Positions 12,201 to 22,328 of a stretch of 64,000 nt of DNA are shown here, piece after piece. The notes below the pieces were generated by a model that saw only the letters and a program-made list of their open reading frames with translations, had not been told where the DNA came from and made no database searches. This stretch comes from Scylla paramamosain (taxonomy: Eukaryota > Arthropoda > Malacostraca > Decapoda > Portunidae). Numbering within the stretch: position 1 is the stretch's first letter; each line of letters opens with the position of its first letter. Both the position numbers and the translations under genes were made by a program. The stretch lies in NCBI RefSeq assembly GCF_035594125.1, contig NC_087181.1:8813817-8877816 (forward strand), written 5' to 3'.

Positions 12201-12508
12201 CTTCCTCCCACGGCCTCGCTGCACAAGACCTTCTTTCTCTCACCCTTATTCTGTCCACCTCTCAAATGCAAGAGTTAACCAGTATTCCCAATCATTCATC
12301 CCTTTCTCTTGTAAACTATGGAACTCGCTGCCTGCTTCTGTATTTCCACCTTCCTGTGACTTGAACTCCTTCAAGAGGGAGGTTTCAAGACACTTATCCT
12401 TCAGTTTTTGGATACCGCTTCGGACCTTATTCCGGAACCGGCATCTCAGTGTTTTTTTTTTTTTTTTGGATTTTTGTTTCCCTTGGTCGGTGTCTCTCCT
12501 ACATAAAA
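9247..12508 (+). mobile_element. LINE-A, nearly full-length but decayed copy
   Basis: The only copy running from the 5' end (GGAGGCAGTAGGCACCTGCC) to the 3' end (CCTACAT plus A-tail), giving a full length near 3.3 kb. A leader of about 240 bases precedes ATG at 9487. The endonuclease region (9487-10320) shows FCNIRGL and FLTETQV but frameshifts near 9990 destroy the DFN motif and the SDH frame. RT follows in pieces (10840-11590), with a YADDT-equivalent read as CYADDTNLHF near 11560. The C-terminal part ([31 protein letters not shown], 11590-12030) is open for 145 residues and then broken. There is no separate ORF1, so the family is single-ORF. A T-run (10671-10687) replaces conserved text. 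This is an old insertion. Confidence 0.88.
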
Positions 12509-12512
12509 AAAT

Positions 12513-12584
<72 letters not shown>
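12509..12584. repeat. (CT)n microsatellite
   Basis: About 35 CT units directly after the LINE-A tail. Confidence 0.97.
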
Positions 12585-12586
<2 letters not shown>

Positions 12587-12598
12587 TTAAAGGTATAT

Positions 12599-13298
12599 AA
12601 GACATCATTTCCTGCCTCTACAGGGAAAACTCAGGTACAAACATGATAAATCCGCTCATTCGTTTTTAAGAAAATCCAGAAAATAAATAAAAAAAATATG
12701 GGTAAGAGAGATTCCTTGAGTGACATCCTCTGAAATATTTGAAATTAAGGAGCTTAAGGTCATAAATGTATTTGAAAGAGAAATATATCATTTCTTTAGT
12801 CTACATTACGAGTCACTAAAGTATATGATATGATAAAGGTATATTAAAAAATTAATTGCCCTCCATTTAAGACACTCCTGTCTTGTTACATAGCATTTTT
12901 TTCCATGCCATCACTCATTCACAATAGAGGGTAGCGACGTGGTTTCACGTGAGCAAAATCATCTATTATATTCTCCAGATCATTCTCTCTTCAGTAGCCA
13001 TTAACATTAAGTTACACAGACGGTCATCCCCAGTTGTTGTTCTCAAAAGATTTTCACTCGCTTAAGAACTAAGAAAAATCTCGCATTAGCAGCTGTTGTG
13101 ACTCGAATGGTTAGCATTATTTGCAGCATACTCAGTATCTCAGAAAAGGCATCATTTCCTGCCTCTACAGGGAAAATTCAGGTACAAACATGATAAATCC
13201 ACTCATTCGTTTTTAAGAAAATCCAGAAAATAAATAAGAAAAGACATCATTTCCTGCCTCTACAGGGAAAATTCAGGTACAAACATGATAAATCCACT
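12599..13298. repeat. Dispersed 90-bp direct repeat, three copies
   Basis: A unit starting GACATCATTTCCTGCCTCTA and ending AATCCAGAAAATAAATAA occurs at 12599-12688, 13147-13236 and, truncated, 13240-13298. The last two are adjacent; the first is separated by 458 bases of AT-rich unique DNA. No coding text is seen. Confidence 0.85.
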
Positions 13299-13439
13299 AC
13301 TATGGGTAATGTGTTCAGGCTTTTATGTACATCAATTATGTCATTATGTTTCCTTTGCTTTAAGAATACTCTTGCTGAAAGAATCTGTGGAACCAGTATG
13401 ACTGAATCAATGTGTTTACTATAATGGGTGAAAAAATAT

Positions 13440-13990
13440 TAAGCTTTTCTTCATCAAAGAAGTGTTCCGTCTAACATTCAGCAGTGCACTTATCATTTAC
13501 TAGGAAATATAACAGTGTCTTCAACTGCTGCTTCAGGTTGATCTTGTGAACACACTCTAATTGTTGTCGTTGTTTCCCGAGAGGACTGTTTGACAGATAG
13601 TCTTTTAGTCTACTTGATAATGCTGCACTCATTTGCTGCGGGACAATCCCACATTTGCATTTACATCTGGCACATCTATTACCAGTTTCTTGGCAAACTC
13701 TCTTGCATTATCATATAGCTGACCGAAATCACTGTCGCTTCTCATTTTCACCAAATTTGCTCTTATTGCTAATATTAGATATTAAGCTCGAACAATAGTC
13801 ATTACTCCTGAAGAATTTGTTTTCATAAATAACTTCTCTGAAATAAAGAGGCAAACTATAAATTTCCAAGAACCCACCTTTGATTTCAAAGCAGAGACTC
13901 CCATAGATGCCGCATTGCTGGACTGGCAAAGAAGTTAGTACAACACGAATGGTCTCATAACAAATGCGAATCTTATGGATACTTCTGTAC
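13440..13990 (-). pseudogene. hAT (ZMYM1-like) transposase, C-terminal part
   Basis: The minus strand gives, across frames, LFISEKLFMKTNSSGVMTIV, LILAIRANLVKMRSDSDFGQ and LYDNAREFAKKLVIDVPDVN. That pattern (a short helix, RxDxDF, LYxxAxxxAKKLxIDxPDV) is the region between the catalytic core and dimerisation domain of hAT transposases of the DUF4371/ZMYM1 type. Stops and frameshifts are frequent. The N-terminal half of such a protein is on the same strand at 15245-16060, so both are probably one gene split by tandem repeats and microsatellites. Moderate confidence: motif spacing fits but sequence is weakly conserved. Confidence 0.55.
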
Positions 13991-14422
13991 CAATAGAACT
14001 ATCTTGTAGTCACAAGTATCTCCTGTTCGAGCTCTTTTTGTAACCTAACAAAAAGTTGTCTTTGTGGTACTGTTTGAAATGAAATTATTACGAGCAAAGC
14101 ATGGCCCAGCGCGACCGTAACGCTATTCAAACGCTGACGTGTACTGAACTATGCGGCCGATCGTAACGAAATTAGCACCAAATGATAGCACAACTCTATC
14201 AATTTTATATAATTTTATATAATTTTATATAGCTTTCATCTCTTCTCTTAGGTGAAGTCAGTGGGTAACTTGCAAAAAAGTAGAAGGGTGTTGAAAATAA
14301 AATTTCTCAAAAACTACTCGACCAATTTTAATGAAATTTAAAAGGTGTCATGTTATAATTTTGATAAAATTCCTTTGGTCAGCTTTGAAGTAGAGATGCT
14401 CATGCGCTAAGTCAAAATTCCA
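13991..14422. other. AT-rich spacer
   Basis: No gene. Contains three tandem copies of ATAATTTTAT-like text (14198-14231). Confidence 0.5.
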
Positions 14423-15076
14423 ACTTTTTAACTAATTAACTGATGAAGGTCAAATCTTGTTGTTAATAAGAGTAATACAAGTTATAAAGAAAAAGCATGT
14501 CAAATTTGCAACACTACTGCGCACGTGCAAAATACAGCATAAAACCTATTGTCAAGTGACCGTCAGTTTTCTGCAATTTTCACGAACTTCTTTTCGTTTC
14601 AACGAGAGTGGATACATACTACCACTGAACACAGATTTAAATATTTTATCCAGTGGTATATAGCACAACCATTAGGCTCTCACAAAGTTTTGAGCTAAAG
14701 TGATTTGACTATTAGGCAAGTGCGCGATGTGCCCGGTGCCGGAAATTGCCGCCAACCTTTAAACTAATCAGCTGATAAAGCTCAAATTTGATAAGTGATG
14801 AGATTCACACAAGTTATAAAGAAAAAAAAAGCATGTTAAATTTGCAACTCTATTGCGCATGCGCAAAATACATAATAAAACTATTTATAAACAGACCGTC
14901 AGCTTTTTTTTTGCAGTTTTCACTAATTTTTGTCTCATCAAGAGCGGACTCATACCACTGAACGCAAAATGAAATTTTCTACCCAACGGTATACAACACA
15001 ATCATTGGGTTCTCGCAAAGTTTTGAGTTAGAGTGATTTGAAAATAAGGCAAGTGCGCGATGTGCGGGGTGCCTGA

Positions 15077-15080
<4 letters not shown>
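14423..15080. repeat. Tandem duplication, about 330-bp unit, two copies
   Basis: Two diverged head-to-tail copies, 14423-14751 and 14752-15080. Landmarks in order in both: CAACxTTTxAACTAAT, CAAGTTATAAAGAAAAA, GCATGTxAAATTTGCAAC, TGCGCAxxTGCAAAATACA, ACCGTCAG, TACCACTGAAC, CACAAAGTTTTGAG or CGCAAAGTTTTGAG, and GGCAAGTGCGCGATGTGC. It separates the two halves of the hAT remnant. Confidence 0.85.
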
Positions 15081-15159
<79 letters not shown>

Positions 15160-15198
15160 GCCACACACACACACATACACACACACACACACACACAC
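15081..15198. repeat. (CT)n-(CA)n microsatellite
   Basis: CT units at 15081-15158 and CA units at 15161-15198. Begins exactly where the second 330-bp unit ends. Confidence 0.97.
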
Positions 15199-15244
15199 TG
15201 ATGCATTATTGAGAGCTTCGCTCGTCAATCGCCTTCCGAGGCGT

Positions 15245-16060
<816 letters not shown>

Positions 16061-16083
16061 GTTAAGTACTGCTTTAGATCTAT

Positions 16084-16785
16084 GGGGCCGTATTCATGAA
16101 AAAAATCATAAGGCTAAGTTTTTATCCTAGGCATGGAAAATGGCGGAAATCTGTCCTAAATCCTAGGACTCTATCCGAAGTCCGCCACTCGCTTCTCAGA
16201 ATTGTAGGCCGGAAAATGGAATAGCGATGGTAGACGCCCCTGAGACAACGTCCTAGTGAGTAAACATAGCAATGCAGAGGGAAGTCCGCCGGAGCCAATC
16301 GCGATCTTTTTATGATAGAAAACATGTGCTGAATGATCTGAGTGACGGAGAACTGATCAGGAGGTACCGTTTGGATCGAAAAGGCACTGTGCTGGTGACT
16401 GATTTTGTGCGAAATGCTTAGACTAGGGCTACCAGTAAGGAGCAAAGCAATCACCCCTGAGATGAAGGTGGATACATTACTGCGTTATCTCGCCACTAGC
16501 AAAATAGCAGCTGTGTACCACTGACAATTTAGGACTCACAGCCCACCGTGAGCAGGATCATCACCCGAACACTGGATGCCCTATCATCAAATGATGTCCT
16601 GTGCCAGTTCATCAAATTCCCTGTCACTCCTCATGATACCCAAAGGAAGAAGACAGAATTTATGGAAATTGGTGATATGCCAAATGTCATTGGTGTAATA
16701 GATGTAACTCATGTACGACTTCTTGCACCAAAAGATTTCGAATATGTATATGCGAACAGGAAACGATACCACAGCATCAACGTGT
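16084..16785 (+). pseudogene. PIF/Harbinger (HARBI1-like) transposase, 3'-truncated
   Basis: From an ATG at 16272 the plus strand reads NDLSDGELIRRYRLDRKGTV and VTDFVRNA, then a stop (about 16419). Text resumes with TPEMK-like residues, SQPTVSRIITRTLDALSS, KFPVTPHDTQRKKTEFMEI, DMPNVIGVIDVTHVRLLAP and NRKRYHSINV. These are HARBI1-family blocks; VIDVTHV holds the first catalytic Asp (normally IDGTHV, here with Gly changed to Val). The left edge GGGGCCGTATTCATGAA (16084-16100) resembles Harbinger terminal repeats. The gene is cut at 16785 by a LINE-A insertion, losing the other catalytic residues, and no right terminus was found. Confidence 0.82.
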
Positions 16786-18480
16786 AGCTGAACTCTTTGC
16801 TCAAACCTTTGCTAAAAACTCTACCTTGGACGATTCTGGGCTTGTTCCTCCCTCTCCTCCACCCTCTGACTACTTCATGCCACGTATTAAAATTCTTCGC
16901 AATGATGTTTTCCATGCCCTCGCTGGCCTAAACTCTCGGAAGGCTTATGGACCTGATGGAGTCCCTCCTATTGTTCTCCGAAACTGTGCCTCCGTGCTTG
17001 CACCTTGCCTAGTCAAACTCTTTCAGCTCTGTCTGTCAACATCTACCTTTCCTTCTTGCTGGAAGTTTGCCTACATTCAACCTGTTCCTAAAAAGGGTGA
17101 CCGCTCTAATCCCTCAAACTACCGTCCTATTGCTTTAATTTCCTGCTTATCTAAAGTTTTAGAATCTATCCTCAACAGGAAGATTCTTAAACATCTATCA
17201 CTTCACAACCTTCTATCTGATCGCCAGTATGGGTTCCGTCAAGGCCGCTCTACTGGTGATCTTCTGGCTTTCCTTACTGAGTCTTGGTCATCCTCTTTTA
17301 GAGATTTTGGTGAAACTTTTGCTGTTGCCTTGGACATATCAAAAGCCTTTGATAGAGTCTGGCACAAAGCTTTGATTTTCAAACTACCCTCCTACGGTTT
17401 CTATCCTTCTCTCTGTAACTTCATCTCAAGTTTCCTTTCTGACCGTTCTATTGCTGCTGTGGTAGACGGTCACTGTTCTTCTCCTATATCTATTAACAGT
17501 GGTGTTCCTCAGGGTTCTGTCCTGTCACCCGCTCTCTTCTTATTATTCATTAGTGACCTTCTAAACCAAACTTCTTGTCCTATCCACTCCTATGCTGATG
17601 ATACCACCCTGCACTTTTCCACGTCTTTTCATAGACGTCCAACCCTTCAGGAGGTAAACATATCACGCAGGGAAGCCACAGAACACCTGACTTCTGATCT
17701 TTCTAAAATTTCTGATTGGGGCAGAGCAAACTTGGTATTGTTCAATGCCTCAAAAACTCCATCTTTCCTCCATCTATGAACTCGACACAACCTTCCAGAC
17801 AACTATCCCCTCTTCTTCAATGACACTCAACTGTCCCCCTCTTCTACACTGAACATCCTTGGTCTGTCCTTTACTTATAATCTGAACTGGAAACTTCACA
17901 TCTCATCTCTAGCTAAAACAGCTTCTATGAAGTTAGGTGTTCTGAGACGTCTCCGCCAGTTTTTCTCACTCCCCCAGCTGCTAACTCTGTACAAGGGCCT
18001 TATCCGTCCATGTATGGAGTATGCTTCACATGTCTGGGGGTTTCCACTCATACTGCTCTTCTAGACAGGGTGGAATCAAAAGCTTTTCGTCTCATCAACT
18101 CCTCTCCTCTAACTGACTGTCTTCAGCCCTCTCTCACCGCCGCAACGTTGCATATCTAGCTGTCTTCTACCGCTATTTTCATGCCAACTGCTCTTCTGAT
18201 CTTGCTAACTGCATGCCTCCCTTCCTTCCGCGGCCTCGCTGCACAAGACTTTCTTCTTTCTCTCACCCCTATTCTGTCCACCTCTCTAACGCAAGAGTTA
18301 ATCAGTATTCTCAATCATTCATCCCTTTCTCTGGTAAACTCTGGAACTCCCTGCCTGCTTCTGTATTTCCACCTTCCTATGACTTGAATTCCTTCAAGAG
18401 GGAGGTTTCAAGACACTTATCCACCAATTTTTGACCACTGCTTTGACCCTTTTATGGGACTGGCATTTCAGTGGGGATTT
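16786..18480 (+). mobile_element. LINE-A, RT-containing copy
   Basis: Open reading of 317 residues from 16826 covers the RT: DDSGLVPPSPPPSDY, AYGPDGVPPIVLRN, AYIQPVPKKGDRSNPSNYRP, RQYGFRQGRSTGD, ALDISKAFDRVWH (motif A Asp at 17332), SINSGVPQGSVLSP, and HSYADDTTLHF (motif C, 17591-17602). All key RT residues are intact, but the reading ends at 17777, where CTATCA became CTATGA after a small indel. C-terminal text continues to 18434. It lacks the endonuclease and the canonical tail: at 18480 it abuts the opposite-strand copy. It truncates the Harbinger gene at its left edge, so it is younger. Confidence 0.92.
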
Positions 18481-18486
18481 CAGTGG

Positions 18487-20816
18487 ATAGGACAAGAAGT
18501 TTGGTTTAGAAGATCATTAATGAATAATAAGAAGAGAGCGGGTGACAGGACAGAACCCTGAGGAACACCACTGTTAATAGATATAGGAGAAGAACAGTGA
18601 CCGTCTACCACAGCAGCAATAGAACGGTCAGAAAGGAAACTTGAGATGAAGTTACAGAGAGAAGGATAGAAACCGTAGGAGGGTAGTTTGAAAATCAAAG
18701 CTTTGTGCCAGACTCTATCAAAGGCTTTTGATATGTCCAAGGCAACAGCAAAAGTTTCACCAAAGTCTCTAAAAGAGGATGACCAAGACTCAGTAAGGAA
18801 AGCCAGAAGATCACCAGTAGAGCAGCCTTGACGGAGCCCATACTGGCGATCAGATAGAAGGTTGTGAAGTGATAGATGTTTAAGAATCTTCCTGTTGAGG
18901 ATAGATTCTAAAACTTTAGATAAGCAGGAAATTAAAGCAATAGGGCGGTAGTTTGAGGGATTAGAGCGGTCACCCTTTTTAGGAACAGGTTGAATGTAGG
19001 CAAACTTCCAGCAAGAAGGAAAGGTAGACGTTGACAGACAGAGCTGAAAGAGTTTGACTAGGCAAGGTGCAAGCACGGAGGCACAGTTTCGGAGAACAAT
19101 AGGAGGGACCCCATCAGGTCCATAAGCCTTCCGAGGGTTTAGGCCAGCGAGGGCATGGAAAAAATGCGTGGCATGAAGTAGTCAGAGGGTGGAGGAGAGG
19201 GAGGAACAAGCCCAGAATCGTCCAAGATAGAGTTTTTAGCAAAGGTTTGAGCAAAGAGTTCAGCTTTAGAAATAGATGTGATAGCAGTGGTGCCATCTGG
19301 CTGAAGTAGAGGAGGGAAAGAAGAAGAAGCAATGTTATTGGAGATATTTTTGGCTAGATGCCAGAAATCACGAGGGGAGTTAGATCTTGAAAGGTTTTAA
19401 CATTTTCTGTTAATGAAGGAGTTTTTGGCTAGTTGGAGAACAGACTTGGCATGGTTCCAGGCAGAAATATAAAGTGCATGAGATTCTGGTGAAAGAAGGC
19501 TTAAGTACCTTTTGTGGGCCACCTCTCTATCATGTATAGCACGAGAACAAGCTGTGTTAAACCAAGGTTCAGAAGGTTTAGGACGAGAAAAAGAGTGAGG
19601 AATGTACGCCTCCATGCCAGACACTATCACCTCTGTTATGCGCTCAGCACACAAAGACGGGTCTCTGACACGGAAGCAGTAGTCATTCCAAGGAAAATCA
19701 GCAAAATACCTCCTCAGGTCCCCCCAACTAGCAGAGGCAAAACGCCAGAGGCACCTTCGCTTAGGGGGATCCTGAGGAGGGATTGGAGTGATAGGACAAG
19801 ATAAAGATATGAGATTGTGATCGGAGGAGCCCAACGGAGAAGAAAGGGTGACAGCATAAGCAGAAGGATTAGAGGTCAGGAAAAGGTCAAGAATGTTGGG
19901 CGTATCTCCAAGACGGTCAGGAATACGAGCAGGGTGTTGCACCAATTGCTCTAGGTCATGGTGGATAGCAAAGTTGTAGGCTAGTTCACCAGGATGGTCA
20001 GTGAAGGGAGAGGAAAGCCAAAGCTGGTGGTGAACATTGAAGTCTCCAAGAATGGAGATCTCTGCAAAAGGGAAGAGGGTCAGAATGTGCTCCACTTTGG
20101 AAGTTAAGTAGTCAAAGAATTTCTTATAGTCAGAGGAGTTAGGAGAGAGGTATACAGCACAGATAAATTTAGTATGAGAATGACTCTGTAGTCGTAGCCA
20201 GATGGTGGAAAACTCGGAAGATTCAAGAGCGTGGGCACGAGAGCAGGTTAAGTCATTGCGCACATAAACGCAGCATCCAGCTTTGGATCGAAAATGAGGA
20301 TAGAGAAAGTAGGAGGGAACAGAAAAGGGGCTAGTGTCAGTAGCCTCAGACACCTGAGTTTCAGTGAGGAAAAGAAGATGAGGTTTAGAAGAGGAGAGGT
20401 GGTGTTCTACAGATTGAAAATTAGATCTTAGACCGCGAATGTTGCAGAAGTTAATGAAGGAAAAGTTGACGGGGGTGTCAAGACACTTACGGTCGTCGAC
20501 GGAAAGGCAGTCCGACCTGGGGACATTTATGGTCCCCTCCCCAGATGGGGACTCCGAGGCTGGTGTAGGAGTCGCCATGATTTTAAAATTTTTGAGTGAA
20601 GGGTGTGTGTGTTATTAGGTGCTTGTAGTTTTGTGTGGAGGTAGAGAGTTGTCTTTAGAGGGCAGGCTGTGACTGCCCCCTTATGTTGTGAGACACAAAG
20701 GGAAACGTTCAGTGAGGTCACAGCTGGGTTTAATGATAAGTTCACAGCACCCCTTGAACAGTGCTTTAGACCTCACTGGGAGTAATTATCGTTTCGGCAG
20801 GTGTCTACTGCCTCCT
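18487..20816 (-). mobile_element. LINE-A, 5' two-thirds with intact endonuclease
   Basis: Best preserved 5' part. Minus-strand ATG at 20576-20578 opens 393 residues of APE-type endonuclease with every catalytic block: Asn46 (FCNIRGL), Glu73 (FLTETQV), Asp179/Asn181 (ILGDFNVHH) and Ser252-Asp253-His254 (GSSDHNLIS). It nicks target DNA to prime reverse transcription. The stop at 19397 is a CAA-to-TAA change, since INRKCQNLSR continues in other copies. A short deletion near 19168 shifts the frame before the RT, which is then open to 18487 (DISKAFDRVWH, SGVPQGSVLSP). RT is cut just before the YADD box. The 5' leader (20579-20816) ends at the shared GGAGGCAGTAG-type terminus. Confidence 0.93.
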
Positions 20817-21125
20817 AGATAAAGTTGTTCTGTTAAAATGTATATGCTTTAGGCATGTTTGGCTAGATTTGATTGTTAAGCTTGGTTAGGTAAAAAATTA
20901 TTGAAGCCCCACAGCAGCAGCAGGGCTGCCAGAAAAAAAAAAATTGACTATGTTAGGTTAGAATGTAGATGCTGAATTAGGTATGTTAGGTTAGATTTGG
21001 TTGTTAAGTTTTGTTAAGTAAAAACCTACTGAAGTTCCATAGGAGCAGAAGGGCTGCCGACAAAAAAAAATACGAGGTGGGTTATATTAGGTTATGATGT
21101 AGATACTTTATGTTAGGTTTGATAC
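20817..21125. repeat. Tandem repeat, about 125-134-bp unit
   Basis: Units begin at 20839 (TGTATATGCTTT), 20965 (GTAGATGCTGAA) and 21099 (GTAGATACTTTA). Each contains GTTAGGTTAGA-like text, GGTTGTTAAGxTT, and CAG-rich text ending AGGGCTGCC followed by an A-run. The GTTAGG runs resemble the telomere motif but are short and isolated. Confidence 0.75.
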
Positions 21126-21165
21126 GATAGACATTTTGTAGACTCAATGAAATCCATATTATGTG

Positions 21166-21271
<106 letters not shown>

Positions 21272-21425
21272 ATTGATTAGCGCGCCAGAGTCACAATATG
21301 GAGGACCGGGATTCGAATACTCGGCAGGGCGGAGATAATTTTGGGCTCGTCTCACATGTTAGCACCTATTCACCAAGCAGCAAATAGGCATTACCTGATA
21401 CCTACAACTGTAGCATTTTCACAAC
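21272..21425 (+). mobile_element. tRNA-derived SINE, 5'-truncated
   Basis: After the microsatellite come GATTAGCGCGCCAGAGTC and a good RNA polymerase III B box, GGATTCGAATAC (21309-21320), followed by GGCAGGGCGGAGATAATTTT and GGGCTCGTCTCACATGTTAG. The tRNA-like head with its B box and a unique body match the arrangement of arthropod SINEs. The A box is incomplete because the head is truncated. Family not named. Confidence 0.65.
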
Positions 21426-21439
21426 TAAAAGTTACAATA

Positions 21440-21625
21440 ACTCGAGTTGAAAAGTCTCGTCACCTCGCAGGCCACTAAGTTCATCCCCTGGGCAACATTT
21501 AGCTCGTGGGCCACCCGGCCATCATGAGTTTGACCCCTGAATAAAGGTCTTGAGCACAGGGCGAGGTGGGGGGCAGCCACATCTTGGGGGGAAACCAAGT
21601 AAGTCTTGAAGGGCCACATGACCCC
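21440..21625 (-). mobile_element. Possible non-autonomous hAT element end
   Basis: Read on the minus strand from about 21541: CAGGGGTCAAACTCATGATG, then GGCCxxGTGGCCCACGAGC and GTTGCCCAGGGGATGAA. This layout (CAGGGGT terminus, CAAACTCATG, repeated GGCCCG/GGCCCA) is that of widespread hAT-type MITEs. Only one end is visible, and the part to the right of 21541 (GGGGCAGCCACATCTTGGGG, GAAGGGCCACATG) may be another fragment. Confidence 0.5.
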
Positions 21626-22328
21626 CTTTCCCCCCTCACTCCCCTACCACTACAGTTGTCCACTGGTGACTTCCTGACAGATTATAAGTTTCATGAGATT
21701 TCAGAGAGTGTAGTGAGACACCTTTCTCTTGCCGAGGAATGCTAAGCGCATGGTAGCAACCACACTACAGGCCTCGCTGAGGTGTTATCGTTTATGGCAA
21801 GAGCTGCACTCCTACACCGCCTTGTTGTTTATGCACAGAGCCACAACGGAGTGAATATTTCACAATTATGACAGAGAAGTGTGCTGCCAAGTGTCTCAGT
21901 GTGGGATGAGCTAAGAGCCGTCTGGATTAATGATGTGGGTCAGTGGGAAGGGCTGGCCAGGACAAGATGTTTTGGCGAACTTCCTGCACTGAATACAAGC
22001 AGTGGGAAGTGTGGGAACCTCATCCTTTCTTAAGAAAAAAAAAATATCTAATCGCAAGATTAACACCAAGTTATCAGGAGAATCTTAGTCAGCTACTGAG
22101 GGAGATGCATTCAAAAGATGCCTTCAGCAATACATATAAGAACTTTCGCTTTGTTTGGCAGTAAAAGAACGAATGTGCATTGTTTTTCCACGAAAGTTTG
22201 CCCTGAGGGAGGTGCAGCACCAGTCCACGCAGTAACAGCAGAGAAATGACATTCATAGCCAGTGTTCTCAGCATTATATTTTGTTTTCCTTTACGAAACT
22301 GTGGAGGAAAAGAAGTTATTACGAGTTT
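21626..22328. other. No gene recognised
   Basis: Unique-looking sequence of mixed composition. Short frames at 21943-22164 (plus) and 22089-22274 (minus) have no motifs. Confidence 0.5.

Noticed and set aside
12599..13298. A CRISPR-like array
   Set aside because: Only three repeats of 90 bp with unequal spacing in a eukaryotic context; no cas-like text.
18181..18387. Recurring 68-codon frame (ALLILLTACLPSFRGLAAQ) present in many LINE-A copies
   Set aside because: It is the +1 shadow of the C-terminal region; it is conserved because the copies are young, not shown to be translated.
19514..19804. Plus-strand 96-codon frame and similar frames (10180-10524, 32772-33095, 33961-34176)
   Set aside because: They are antisense shadows of LINE-A endonuclease coding sequence, recurring wherever the element does.
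16786..20816. The convergent LINE-A pair as a single twin-priming (5' inversion) event
   Set aside because: Twin priming gives non-overlapping 5' and 3' parts, whereas about 800 bp of RT is present in both copies, and no poly(A) tail lies at an outer edge.
20880..21125. An interstitial telomere array
   Set aside because: TTAGG units occur only two at a time inside a longer non-telomeric repeat unit.
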